This document shows positions 30,492-40,038 of a DNA stretch of 64,000 nucleotides, in pieces. Made by a program: the position numbers and the translations under genes. Origin of the DNA: Oceanicoccus sagamiensis (GTDB taxonomy: Bacteria > Pseudomonadota > Gammaproteobacteria > Pseudomonadales > Dasaniaceae); assembly GCF_002117105.1 (NCBI RefSeq), contig NZ_CP019343.1:4216001-4280000 (forward strand), read 5' to 3'. Below the pieces are notes generated by a model that was not told the origin of the DNA, did not search any database, and worked only from the letters and a program-made list of their open reading frames with translations. Position 1 is the stretch's first letter; every line of letters begins with the position of its first letter.

Positions 30492-31523
30492 GTGAAAGCC
30501 TCTCGCTCACAAACTGCATTATACAATACCAAGGTATTGCTTAAGCGACTGATGTCCTCTCAATGCTCCATTGAGGGTAACTTTGTTCACCCCTGTGTGA
30601 TCAAAGGCCAGGAAACGCTGGTTCACGCCCATGACCTGGCGCTACGGGATCCGGCTTTTTATCAACAACTGCTAGAGTATGCGAAGGCCAACCACTATGC
30701 ACTGGTGGCGGATAGACGGACTCAGGATAACCCGGACCAGCAAGGTCGTCGCCGGGCATGGTTGCCGGTTATCGTTTTGTCATTGGGTTTAAATGCTGTA
30801 GCAGCCGCAGAAAAGCCCTCCGCCCATGGCGGTTTTAATAATCAGCAAGGCCAGTCAGTATTAAGCTTATTTCATCCGACGGATCATGATGAAGCGGCCC
30901 ACCTGACAATCGGCGAAACCGCTGACCACTCTTTTGACAATCATTTTGAATATGAGCTTGAGCCCTCTGAAGGCAGTGAAGCCATTGAAAGTATTTTGCT
31001 GGATCACTACCAATCTGCCGCCAATGACCCCAGCCATATCCAAGCCGATCTGGTGCAAATTGCCCGTTACTTAAGCCAATACCCTGAAGCCGTTGCACTG
31101 ATTAGTAGTCTCGCCGATAAGCCCTGGAAATTACGCCACGCCGACGATACCTTCGAAACGGAGGTGCGCGGCAATGCCTTTCAGGTGCAAGCAGTCGACA
31201 TTCGTTTTGATAGCCGTGCAGCGGCTAAGCTGCGCTCTCATCGCAGCTGTGAAACTCAGGCCAATGCCTGTATCGCCTCCCCCGCCGATGCTCTGCTGCA
31301 TGAGTTACTGCATGCCCGCAGCGCGCTACTGGAAACCAAAACCTTTATTGCCCAAGGTGGCATGAGCAGTGTGTTATACCCCTATGCCCATGAATATGAT
31401 GTGATCAAAAAAGAAAATGCATTATATAAAGCAATGAGTATGAAAGACGGTGTGGTCAGGCCACAGCGTCACCGCCATGCTGGGAAACTGGTTGCCAGCT
31501 CCTGCTCATTCTGCATCCAGTAG
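30492..31523 (+). CDS. Putative membrane-anchored zinc metallopeptidase (M91/NleD-like HELLH)
   Basis: A 343-residue protein with no close family I can name securely. It has a hydrophilic N-terminal 85 residues, a basic RRR followed by one hydrophobic helix (about 90-105) ending AAA, an acidic His-rich region (108-160), and a C-terminal domain with HELLH at 270-274 in ADALLHELLHARSALLE and a downstream AHEYDVIKKENALY (His300, Glu301), as expected for a zincin third ligand. The HELLH-plus-E-x-N layout recalls peptidase family M91 (NleD/HopH1 effectors). It uses a GTG start; ATG at 30552 is an alternative. The stop codon lies in a REP repeat. Enzymatic activity is inferred, not shown. Confidence 0.6.
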   Translation: MKASRSQTALYNTKVLLKRLMSSQCSIEGNFVHPCVIKGQETLVHAHDLALRDPAFYQQLLEYAKANHYALVADRRTQDNPDQQGRRRAWLPVIVLSLGLNAVAAAEKPSAHGGFNNQQGQSVLSLFHPTDHDEAAHLTIGETADHSFDNHFEYELEPSEGSEAIESILLDHYQSAANDPSHIQADLVQIARYLSQYPEAVALISSLADKPWKLRHADDTFETEVRGNAFQVQAVDIRFDSRAAAKLRSHRSCETQANACIASPADALLHELLHARSALLETKTFIAQGGMSSVLYPYAHEYDVIKKENALYKAMSMKDGVVRPQRHRHAGKLVASSCSFCIQ

Positions 31524-31577
31524 GGTGGATTATAATCCATCTGACAGGGCTACAAGGTGGATTGCAATCCACCCTAC
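31520..31577. repeat. REP/BIME-like paired palindrome, copy 4
   Basis: Arm 1 (31520-31541) and arm 2 (31556-31577) are separated by only 14 bp. The element bridges two convergent genes: its left TAG (31521-31523) stops the metallopeptidase gene and its right end, read on the minus strand (31574-31576), stops the DUF1289 gene. Confidence 0.92.
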
Positions 31578-31771
31578 AGTAATAAGTGCTTATTAAACTG
31601 CTTAAACCGTTGCTTAACATTGCCCATCACTGCCTGCTTATCCTGCAGCGATAAAACCGACCAATCGGTAATTTCTTGCGCACTGCGGTAGCAGCCTTCA
31701 CAGACATCTTCTTCATTTAATACACACACTGAAATACAAGGTGATTTTACTTCTACTACGTCATCACTCAT
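31574..31771 (-). CDS. DUF1289 small cysteine-rich protein
   Basis: A 65-residue protein with the DUF1289 pattern: PCISVCVLNEEDVCEGCYRS with four Cys, probably a small zinc-binding unit, followed by EITDWSVLSLQDKQAVM. Function unknown. It overlaps the upstream gamma-carbonic anhydrase gene by 4 bp, so they are translationally coupled; its stop codon is in REP copy 4. Confidence 0.88.
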   Translation of the reverse strand: MSDDVVEVKSPCISVCVLNEEDVCEGCYRSAQEITDWSVLSLQDKQAVMGNVKQRFKQFNKHLLL

Positions 31772-32298
31772 GATGTTTGCGATTCCTCTTTTAAACCTTT
31801 ACTAAAACGGCGACCGTTTTCCACATAGTGCTTACCACTCCACTCCAAGCCTGCCTTTTGATCATCGGTGAGTTGTTTTTTAATTTTTGCTGGCGACCCC
31901 ACCACCATAGAGCCATCAGGGATTTCCATATTTTCTGTGACCAGAGCATTGGCACCTATTAAACAATGCTTGCCTATTTTGGCGCCATTTAATACCACGG
32001 CATTAATACCAATCAAGCTATGGTCGCCGATAGAGCAGCCATGCAGCATGGCTTTATGGCCGACGGTAACACCTGTACCAATCGTTATCGGGCAACCTGG
32101 GTCGGTATGCAATACGCTACCCTCTTGAATATTGGTTTCATCACCAATGGTGATTAGCTCATTATCCCCGCGGATAACCACGTTAAACCAAATACTGGCA
32201 TCGTGACCCACACTAACATTGCCAATCACGGTGGCATTATCAGCAACAAATGCATCACCTTTAAAGCTTACCTTTACTCCATCAAGACTGTAGATCAC
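31768..32298 (-). CDS. Gamma-carbonic anhydrase family protein (YrdA-like)
   Basis: Left-handed beta-helix trimer of the gamma-CA/PaaY/YrdA group, a probable zinc enzyme of the cytosol. Hexapeptide repeats run through most of the 176 residues (IGNVSVGHDASIWFNVVIRGD, IGDETNIQEGSVLH), and candidate metal His residues appear in VLHTDPGCP and VGHKAMLHGC. Whether it hydrates CO2 or acts as another hydrolase cannot be told. Confidence 0.92.
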   Translation of the reverse strand: MIYSLDGVKVSFKGDAFVADNATVIGNVSVGHDASIWFNVVIRGDNELITIGDETNIQEGSVLHTDPGCPITIGTGVTVGHKAMLHGCSIGDHSLIGINAVVLNGAKIGKHCLIGANALVTENMEIPDGSMVVGSPAKIKKQLTDDQKAGLEWSGKHYVENGRRFSKGLKEESQTS

Positions 32299-32374
32299 AA
32301 AACACCTCGGTTAAATTCTATCTTGGCTAAATTCTATCTTAACTAAACGCTAAAGAGTGGCGTTAAGCGCAGGA

Positions 32375-32967
32375 TTATACACGCAAGTCGATCTCAAATA
32401 CGGTGGCCATCAAATCAATAATCATCAAAGCCGTCACTCCCATGATGCAGTGCTCCTGATAGTAAAAGTGTGGCACCTGCCTTAAGCCCCCCGATACTCT
32501 TGCTCAATCCACTGTACATTGCTTGCATCACTAAAGAAGCTTAGTGGGACTTTATAAATACAGTCCAACTCATCCTGGTTGGGCGTTAATATATAGTCGG
32601 CCGGTACTATACCCACAAAGGGCGATACCCGAATTCCCGAACGGGTAATACGCTGGTCCAGAGCACCCAGATATTCAACCTGTTGCGGCTTCAGGGCAAC
32701 CTCCTCATGGGCTTCTCTTAGCGCCGTTGCCAGCAAGCTTTTATCAGTTGGGTCTTGTTTGCCTCCGGGAAAAGCCGCCTCCCCCGGATGTAATGACAAA
32801 TGCGCTGCGCGGCGGGTTAAAATAATTTCCGGAATACAGTCCGCAGCCTCTGCATCAGCGGTAATCGCCATCAATACCCCAGCTTCTATATAGTCACCCG
32901 CAATAAGCGCCGGCCTGTTCAAGGCCAGCTTTTGCCGGAGTGTTTTGACACTGTTTTTATCCATCAA
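32375..32967 (-). pseudogene. NUDIX CoA pyrophosphatase, 3' end out of frame
   Basis: Hydrolyses CoA to 4'-phosphopantetheine and 3',5'-ADP. The Nudix box is GGKQDPTDKSLLATALREAHEE (first G to last E, listed in part) with the CoA-pyrophosphatase cue LSLHPGEAAFPGG before it. The uninterrupted frame stops at 32482 after WIEQEYRGA, 161 residues. Beyond it another frame reads VPHFYYQEHCIMGVTALMII and ends at 32375. Adding one G to the six-base run at 32487-32492 fuses them into about 197 residues, the normal size. Probable indel error. It is the third such case in the window. Confidence 0.8.
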
Positions 32968-33239
32968 GCCGCTATACCCTGCCTTTATCTACCGTATTTC
33001 TATGGGAATTAATCACAATTCATACCTTAAGTGATTTCCTGAAAGCATCGATAAGCCTCTATTTTTATTCATCTTTTATAAAAAGACATATTCCAGGCGC
33101 CATTTCCGCCCGCTAACATCAATATACTAGCCTGATAAATACCGTTACTATGCAAGCAAGTCATTATTTATCAACCACGCCAACCACAAAGGACAATGCA
33201 ACGCCGTTACACAATAGGTAATAGCGCTATGAGGCAAGT

Positions 33240-33572
33240 ATGAAACAGGAAATGCCCAACTTCGACACGCTGCTAGAGCTGGCTATTAACGACCCGGAAC
33301 AGCTGGAAGAAATTCGCAATGAACTGGCGTTGACGACGATTAACGCAGCACCTGAAACCATGCGCAAGCGGCTGGAAGGCTTGCAGTTTCAAATTGACTC
33401 CACCCGCCATTTAGCAAAAACACCACTGGCCGCCTGTATCCGCTTATCGGAGATGATGCATAACTCACTGGAAGAACTAAGGCAGGCGGTAAAACGTCCC
33501 ACCCAAACAGCAGCACTGGCCAATCCTGAAAGTAGCATTAACGCTAAAATTCTGGACTTTCCCAGCCCCTAA
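33240..33572 (+). CDS. DUF3135 family protein
   Basis: A 110-residue cytosolic, helical protein matching DUF3135, including RKRLEGLQFQIDSTRHLAKTP and ACIRLSEMMHNSLEELRQAV (listed separately). Function unknown. Its stop overlaps the stop of the convergent NIF3-like gene by 4 bp. About 270 bp upstream hold no recognisable gene. Confidence 0.8.
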   Translation: MKQEMPNFDTLLELAINDPEQLEEIRNELALTTINAAPETMRKRLEGLQFQIDSTRHLAKTPLAACIRLSEMMHNSLEELRQAVKRPTQTAALANPESSINAKILDFPSP

Positions 33573-33883
33573 AAACCCTCTTCGACTCGCCATACATCAT
33601 AAGCCGGTTCTTCATAGGGGTGAGCTGTTTTTAGAGCATTAACCACCGCTTTTATCAGCTTATCGGCACACACCATTTCTACCCGGTATTCCTCAACACT
33701 TTCAAGGGCACCCTGCTCACCAATAAAAGGTTGGCTACCTGGCATTGGCTTAAATTGCCCCCGCCCTAACACCTGCCAACAGCAGCGCTCATAGTCGCCG
33801 ATCGTGCCAGCACCGGCATTAAATACCGCAGCCTTAACGCTTTCAAGGTGCGATTCAGGCACATAAAAACACAGTTTAAACAT
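33569..33883 (-). CDS. Stand-alone NIF3/YqfO-like domain protein
   Basis: A 104-residue protein equal to the inserted domain of YqfO/NIF3 proteins, which many gammaproteobacteria carry alone. It begins MFKLCFYVPESHLE and includes AGAGTIGDYERCCWQ, and ends with the signature TAHPYEEPAYDVW. The function is unknown; the fold resembles PII-like ferredoxin-type proteins. It is near tgt, separated by a REP-like element. Confidence 0.85.
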   Translation of the reverse strand: MFKLCFYVPESHLESVKAAVFNAGAGTIGDYERCCWQVLGRGQFKPMPGSQPFIGEQGALESVEEYRVEMVCADKLIKAVVNALKTAHPYEEPAYDVWRVEEGF

Positions 33884-33894
33884 AAGTCAGCACC

Positions 33895-33960
33895 GTAGGG
33901 TGGATTGCAATCCACCAACCCCCATTGTAAAAAGTTCTGGTGGATTATAATCCACCCTAC
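33895..33960. repeat. REP/BIME-like paired palindrome, copy 5
   Basis: Arm 1 (33895-33916) gtagggtggattgcaatccacc and arm 2 (33939-33960) face each other with a 22-bp loop. The element occupies most of the 89-bp gap between tgt and the NIF3-like gene on the minus strand. Unlike copies 2-4 it provides no stop codon. Confidence 0.92.
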
Positions 33961-33972
33961 AGTGTTGCGGGG

Positions 33973-35130
<1,158 letters not shown>

Positions 35131-36195
35131 TTAATTCTCACTCGTCGTGGTAGAGGGCAATACCAACATGGCATCACCATAACTAAAAAAACGGTACTGC
35201 TGAGTTACGGCTTCTTTATAGGCCGCTAACACATTATCTTGGCCAGCAAAGGCGCTCACCAACATAATTAATGTAGATTCCGGCAAATGAAAGTTAGTCA
35301 CCATGGCATCAACCGATTTAAAGGTATAACCGGGATAAATAAAAATTTCTGAGTCACCACTAAAGGGCTGTAACTCACCACCTTGCGAAGCACTCTCTAA
35401 ACTTCTAACGGAGGTTGTACCAACGGCAATCACTCGCCCACCATTGGCCCGCGTGGTTTTGACCTGCTCACAGACGTCTGCGGAGACTTCGATATATTCG
35501 GCATGCATTTTATGCTCGGTAATATTATCAACCCGAACTGGCTGGAACGTGCCCGCGCCTACATGCAAGGTTACAAAGGTGGTATCTACACCTTTGGCTT
35601 GGCACTGGGCAATAAAGTCCTCGGTAAAATGCAAACCGGCTGTTGGTGCTGCTACTGCCCCCTCTCGCTTACCAAAGACTGTTTGATAACGTTCGCGGTC
35701 ATCCAGTTCATCGGCACGGTCAATATAAGGCGGCAATGGCATATGGCCAATAGCATTCATTACCTCAAGGGCATTGCCTCCTTCAGTAAACAGCAATTCG
35801 AATAGCGCCTCCTGCCTGCCTAACACTTCGACTTTGGCCAAGACCTTATCGCTATCTTGATCCGCCACTAAATGCAGCTCGGCACCGGCCTTGGGTGACT
35901 TACTGGAACGCATATGAGCCAACACACGGTTTTCATCCAACACTCGCTCAACCAGGATCTCGATACGGCCACCGGTGGACTTTTTACCCCACAGGCGCGC
36001 AGGCAGCACCTTGGTGTCATTAAAAACCAGCAAATCCCCCTTATTCAACAGGCTCAGCAAATCAGTAAACTGCTGGTGCTGAATAGCCCCGGCAGCACCA
36101 TCCAGTACCAATAAACGGCTGGCCGTGCGCTCAGCCATGGGGTAACGGGCGATCAGGGAATCGGGTAAATCGAAGTGGAAATCGGATAATTGCAT
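35131..36195 (-). CDS. queA: tRNA preQ1(34) S-adenosylmethionine ribosyltransferase-isomerase QueA
   Basis: Builds epoxyqueuosine on preQ1-tRNA from SAM. Begins [19 protein letters not shown], and includes [26 protein letters not shown] and the late [22 protein letters not shown] block (listed in part). Length 354 is normal. It is immediately upstream of tgt. Confidence 0.97.
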   Translation of the reverse strand: MQLSDFHFDLPDSLIARYPMAERTASRLLVLDGAAGAIQHQQFTDLLSLLNKGDLLVFNDTKVLPARLWGKKSTGGRIEILVERVLDENRVLAHMRSSKSPKAGAELHLVADQDSDKVLAKVEVLGRQEALFELLFTEGGNALEVMNAIGHMPLPPYIDRADELDDRERYQTVFGKREGAVAAPTAGLHFTEDFIAQCQAKGVDTTFVTLHVGAGTFQPVRVDNITEHKMHAEYIEVSADVCEQVKTTRANGGRVIAVGTTSVRSLESASQGGELQPFSGDSEIFIYPGYTFKSVDAMVTNFHLPESTLIMLVSAFAGQDNVLAAYKEAVTQQYRFFSYGDAMLVLPSTTTSEN

Positions 36196-36367
36196 GAGGT
36201 TGTATATAGGCTAACTAATCAGCGCGCAAGGGTATCGCAAAACCTCTGGCCAGACCAGAGGAATGGCTTATTTTTGAACAACTTAGAATAAACGGGAAAG
36301 GCTTTGACCTTTATGGCCACATTGCTATAATGCCGCGCTCTAAGTGACCTACCTAGTAAGACTCTGT

Positions 36368-36454
36368 GCCGGAGTGGTGAAATTGGTAGACACGTCGGAT
36401 TCAAAATCCGATGCTAGCAATAGCGTGCCGGTTCAAGTCCGGCCTCCGGTACCA
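36368..36454 (+). tRNA. tRNA-Leu (anticodon CAA)
   Basis: An 87-nt tRNA with encoded CCA. The acceptor stem gccggag pairs with ctccggt (first pair G-U, as in related leucine tRNAs). The D-arm, the anticodon arm (tcgga, loop ttcaaaa, tccga, anticodon CAA), an extended variable arm (class II) and the T-loop gttcaagtc are visible. It is the border between the housekeeping region and the AT-richer accessory stretch, but no integrase or duplicated tRNA end was found. Confidence 0.96.
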
Positions 36455-36718
36455 TTCCCCTCGTAACCCCCTGAAAACCAATATCCCTGACAGCCATCTT
36501 CTGTCGGTCATGACCATGAAGCTATCATCATAGCCCGAGATATTTAACTGGGGTGTCACCCATGAATCAGTAGACATCACATCTTTCAAAGGGAAACAAC
36601 TCAAAGACCGCATAAATCTGCAAAGTCTCAGACTGCCCTCCTCTAGCAATGGCCTCAGCTTACTCTTTTCTGCTCACCAGACCATAACCCCCAAAAAGCA
36701 CATCACTATTGGTTTCCC

Positions 36719-37102
36719 ATGCCTGGACTTTACACCGGAACAAGAATTAATGGGCTATGCCAACTCCACCCCAATAACATTGTGCTTGCAGACATTGCAT
36801 ATAATCAGATTAATGATAAAAAGATCGATCAAAGAGTAAAGCTCGAAGTAGTGAAAGAACCATACCAATACACTCGATGCTACTTGAGTCAGGCTTCATC
36901 TTTCAGCCATATTTTTACAGAACAGCCAGTAAACATTAATGGTTCAGACCCTGCTTTAAAGTACCTGCCAGACCATCAGGATAGTGACATAAAAACTAGC
37001 TTACATGAAAGCAAAGTAACACTAGAAGAACTTAAGCCTACCATTGACCTCCTTAGTCTTAGCATTCATGCATCAGACAGGAACAAGCCTCGGAATGCAT
37101 AA
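36719..37102 (+). CDS. Hypothetical protein, doubtful
   Basis: A 127-codon frame starting ATG with no convincing ribosome-binding site. The product has no signal, membrane helix or recognised domain. Codon use is AT-rich and unlike the genes to the left. The 264 bases before and 148 bases after show nothing recognisable. It could be a real orphan or a remnant in a decaying stretch after the tRNA. Confidence 0.3.
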   Translation: MPGLYTGTRINGLCQLHPNNIVLADIAYNQINDKKIDQRVKLEVVKEPYQYTRCYLSQASSFSHIFTEQPVNINGSDPALKYLPDHQDSDIKTSLHESKVTLEELKPTIDLLSLSIHASDRNKPRNA

Positions 37103-37250
37103 ACTCAAAACAACTTTAAATGAGTGATAAAGGCACTCCTTTTATGATCAAAAAATGATACGATTTACCATCCCTTCTACAAACTTAGTTTGAACAAAGG
37201 GATTTATTTCAATAAAAATAATAATCACATTCTATAGACAGGGAGCATCT

Positions 37251-38045
37251 ATGCCGATCAATAAAAATAATACGCTATTAATAGCATGCAACATCTTTTT
37301 GATGTCTTTTTCAAAATCAGCTATCTCTGAGGGGAATATTTCAGTAATTCCCTTTGTTGAAGCAGGCTATGATCATTACACACTAGAACTATCAGGTGAC
37401 ATTCCTTTACCTGAAGGGGGGTTTGTAAAAGGTAGTAACGAATATGTTTTTGACTTTCCTACTATCAGAGCTGGGCTCGTTGTATCTTCAGAGAAATGGA
37501 GTGGAAATATTTATGTTAGAAAAACCGGCGAAGCAAAAGATATTTTAGATTTTGATGAAGTGCCCGGAGCCCCTATTGTTAACTGGACTGGCGAACGTGA
37601 TGATTCTGGAGCAACTTTAAGTTATAAATTCGACGCTCCATTCTCTATATTTGCAGGTTATCGAGAAGCATCCACAACAGGGACAGGGTCATTTAATTCT
37701 GCATATGATTTTACTAATGACGGGTATTTTTTAGGCCTTGATTACATGATGAGTATTACTGACTCTGGCGGCTTAACATTATCCTATGCTTATACATGGT
37801 TAGATGTTGAACTAAGCCAGAAGGTAGCATTTTTCACTTTACCGAACCTTTTTGGTGATGGAGATGGCATAAAATTGAGTGTTGTATGGAGTGATTTATT
37901 AAGTGAAAGGTGGGGCTACACCATACGCATGGAGTATTTCGACTATGAATTTGACCTTGACCCCAAAAATGATTCAGAAGGTGGCGCCGTAACAATGACC
38001 GAGACTGAGACAATGTATAACCTAGGCTTATTTTATGTCTTTTAA
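37251..38045 (+). CDS. Probable outer-membrane beta-barrel protein, uncharacterised
   Basis: A 264-residue exported protein. It has an N-terminal signal-like region (about 1-28) and then alternating, aromatic-rich strands (VIPFVEAGYDHYTLEL, WSGNIYVRKTG, GYFLGLDYMMSI, LTLSYAYTWLDVEL, WGYTIRMEYFDYEF), ending YNLGLFYVF with a terminal Phe as expected for a substrate of the BAM machinery. A gggagc ribosome-binding site precedes the ATG. The AT content is above that of the flanks. The role is unknown; a passive porin-like or structural function is guesswork. Confidence 0.65.
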   Translation: MPINKNNTLLIACNIFLMSFSKSAISEGNISVIPFVEAGYDHYTLELSGDIPLPEGGFVKGSNEYVFDFPTIRAGLVVSSEKWSGNIYVRKTGEAKDILDFDEVPGAPIVNWTGERDDSGATLSYKFDAPFSIFAGYREASTTGTGSFNSAYDFTNDGYFLGLDYMMSITDSGGLTLSYAYTWLDVELSQKVAFFTLPNLFGDGDGIKLSVVWSDLLSERWGYTIRMEYFDYEFDLDPKNDSEGGAVTMTETETMYNLGLFYVF

Positions 38046-38160
38046 AATGCCACGATACAATGAATCGAACTTATCACTTTCCAGGGTCCGTTAAGTTTCT
38101 ATAGGCCATTACCGGTCAGAAGCTGACATTCCACCTATCTACCCGAACGAGAAGCGAAGC

Positions 38161-38190
38161 GATCAAAGTAAGCCTTGGCTTATTTTGATC
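38161..38190. terminator. Bidirectional terminator-like palindrome
   Basis: gatcaaagtaagcc (38161-38174) and its nearly exact complement ggcttattttgatc (38177-38190) flank a 2-base loop. It lies between the stops of the barrel gene (plus) and the Imm40-type gene (minus), where a shared terminator is expected. Confidence 0.5.
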
Positions 38191-38223
38191 AACTCCGGCC
38201 GAACTCTCAGCATCCACCCATCT

Positions 38224-38553
38224 CTAACCAAAAATAAAAGCAAAATACGTCTCCAATTTATTGGGATGTTCATACTCCACCAAATAATTAAACGTACAAT
38301 CCACCGTCCGCTGCGAAAACTCTTCATCAGACTCACCGCAAAATCGCTCAAAATACCAGCTATCGCCATTGGGCTGTAACTCGCCATCCGATAACTGGTA
38401 CATATCCCCACCAATAATCACTGCCCCTTCCAGCTTGAGTTGATGCAATGCTTTTAGCGCCTGATATTTGCTAAGCGCCCAACTTTTTTCACCAAGCCGG
38501 TTGAGGGGGACACCACAAGACACTATAGCGGTAATTATTGCTTTTTTTGCCAT
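38224..38553 (-). CDS. Imm40-family immunity protein, orphan
   Basis: A 109-residue protein resembling Imm40 immunity proteins of polymorphic toxin systems. Shared features are the early LNRLGEKSWALSKYQALKAL, the IIGGDMYQL block with the GGD-x-Y motif, DSWYFER, and the terminal YLVEYEH...YFAFIF. The ATG at 38553 has aagga about 10 bases upstream and is preferred to the TTG at 38559. No toxin gene, rhs, CDI or T6SS gene is adjacent, so its partner toxin is not in this window. Family call is from memory of the motif pattern. Confidence 0.6.
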   Translation of the reverse strand: MAKKAIITAIVSCGVPLNRLGEKSWALSKYQALKALHQLKLEGAVIIGGDMYQLSDGELQPNGDSWYFERFCGESDEEFSQRTVDCTFNYLVEYEHPNKLETYFAFIFG

Positions 38554-38559
38554 AAACAA

Positions 38560-39262
38560 TCATTCCTTACTTGAATAGATAGACCTTGGACTGAGATAAC
38601 CCTTTGGGGTTAACGCCACGAGACTGCCTCACCAAACAGGGATAACATCAACAGACGGAAAGAGGACTTACTCTATAAGAAATAGATTGGCTTGATATTT
38701 TAAACCTTAAACCCTGCACCCTTTAAAAAACAACAACAGCAAACCTATACTGTTATTTTCCCTGCTACCCTATACAAAAAATATTTAACACCGCACCGAA
38801 AGATACATAATCACTTCATTATTTCCAAGCCTTCTTTGATTATTTTCGGCAGACAGTCTTGTTATTAAAAATAATAAATTAACATTTTTCACAAAAAAAA
38901 TTTACATAAATAACAGCACAATATTTTTGCCTGCCTGCCTCGCTGACACTGACTGTCATACACTTGCCTATATCAGTACCTCGAAAATCTGAGTAGCCAG
39001 ATGCAGATAACAGACCTTCATCGTAACCCCTCCCAATGGCCTACCTACCCAATACGGACTGGGTATGGCCTTATTCTTATCCCCTAACGAACTCACTAAT
39101 CCTTAGCACCTTTTCTTTAAGCCCTTGTAATCCCTGCCTCGGGAGCAACAAACCAACCACAATCGGTAACGGACTATCATTTTATAGCCTGTTTGTTAGA
39201 ATCAGCTCTATTCTCACACTCAGACGGCCTGTTAGAGCGCCCTGTTTATTGCTTATACCGCT
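38560..39262. other. 700-bp intergenic region without recognisable gene
   Basis: AT-rich with several poly-T and poly-A runs (around 38860-38910) and no frame resembling a gene on either strand; a plus-strand frame at 39036-39494 overlaps the tetR-family gene and looks like a shadow. It probably holds the tetR promoter near its right end. Confidence 0.5.
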
Positions 39263-39880
39263 ATGTCGACCATTGTATCTATCAGCAACGCCAACAAATC
39301 CAGAGAGTCTCAAGAGACTCGGCAGAAAATTGTGGCCGCCGTTATTCAACTTATTACTGATGGGGGACTGGAAGCCGCCAGCCCACAACGGATTTCCAAG
39401 CTTGCTGGCGTCTCCCTTGGTGCAGTGCAAAACTTTGGCAACCGCACCCAGTTACTGGATGCGGTTTTTCTGTACGGCCATGAAAAGTACCTGAGCCTGG
39501 TGGATCACGAAGAGCTGCTACAAGGCACTTTGCATGAACGGGTTCAGCTTTATGTCACTATGTCCTGGCAACACTACCAGAGTGATTTGTACTTAGCGGT
39601 ACTCGAAATATTATTAGCTACCCGCAGCAGCCGTGATGCCTCTACTTATTTACAACTGGCACCTGAACTTGGCGAGCATCACCGCGCTCAGGTACGGAAG
39701 ATATTTCCTGAGTGTTCGCTGGATGACCGTAACCTGATGGAGGTGATGAGGTCTACACATCTGTTTTTGACGGGATTGGCTATCGACAAGTTATTAGAGC
39801 CAGACCTACCTAATCTCGGGGGTTACCTGCGAAGGGTTGTCGCTTCTATGAAGGGGATGATCCAGGATCAAGACTCATAA
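39263..39880 (+). CDS. TetR/AcrR family transcriptional regulator
   Basis: A 205-residue regulator. The N-terminal helix-turn-helix reads RQKIVAAVIQLITDGG followed by RISKLAGVSLGAVQNFGNRTQLLDAVF (listed in two parts), typical of TetR. The C-terminal ligand domain is helical with no recognised subclass. No effector gene is adjacent on either strand: the next genes are the small membrane protein at 40039 and the Imm40-type gene. The regulated target is unknown. Confidence 0.88.
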   Translation: MSTIVSISNANKSRESQETRQKIVAAVIQLITDGGLEAASPQRISKLAGVSLGAVQNFGNRTQLLDAVFLYGHEKYLSLVDHEELLQGTLHERVQLYVTMSWQHYQSDLYLAVLEILLATRSSRDASTYLQLAPELGEHHRAQVRKIFPECSLDDRNLMEVMRSTHLFLTGLAIDKLLEPDLPNLGGYLRRVVASMKGMIQDQDS

Positions 39881-40038
39881 AATGGCACTATAGGCTAGTA
39901 ATCTCCCAACAGAAATAGTGGTTAAAGTGCCGAAACAATTTGTTTAGCCCTCTTCACATCCCGAATTATACTTGGCATTATTGCAAGCCGCAGCTGGGAG
40001 TCTATCTTCAGCTTTGCCCAACTAATAACCTATAACTC

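Noticed and set aside
36401-36649. 82-codon minus-strand frame starting just after tRNA-Leu
   Set aside because: It runs into the tRNA gene in antisense and its product shows no family; ends inside tRNA sequence.
36368-37102. tRNA-Leu as the attachment site of an integrated element
   Set aside because: No integrase gene, and I could not find a second copy of the tRNA 3' end in the following sequence.
39036-39494. 152-codon plus-strand frame overlapping the TetR gene
   Set aside because: Runs in another frame through the TetR coding region, with a Pro/Ser/Leu-rich low-complexity product and no recognisable domain.
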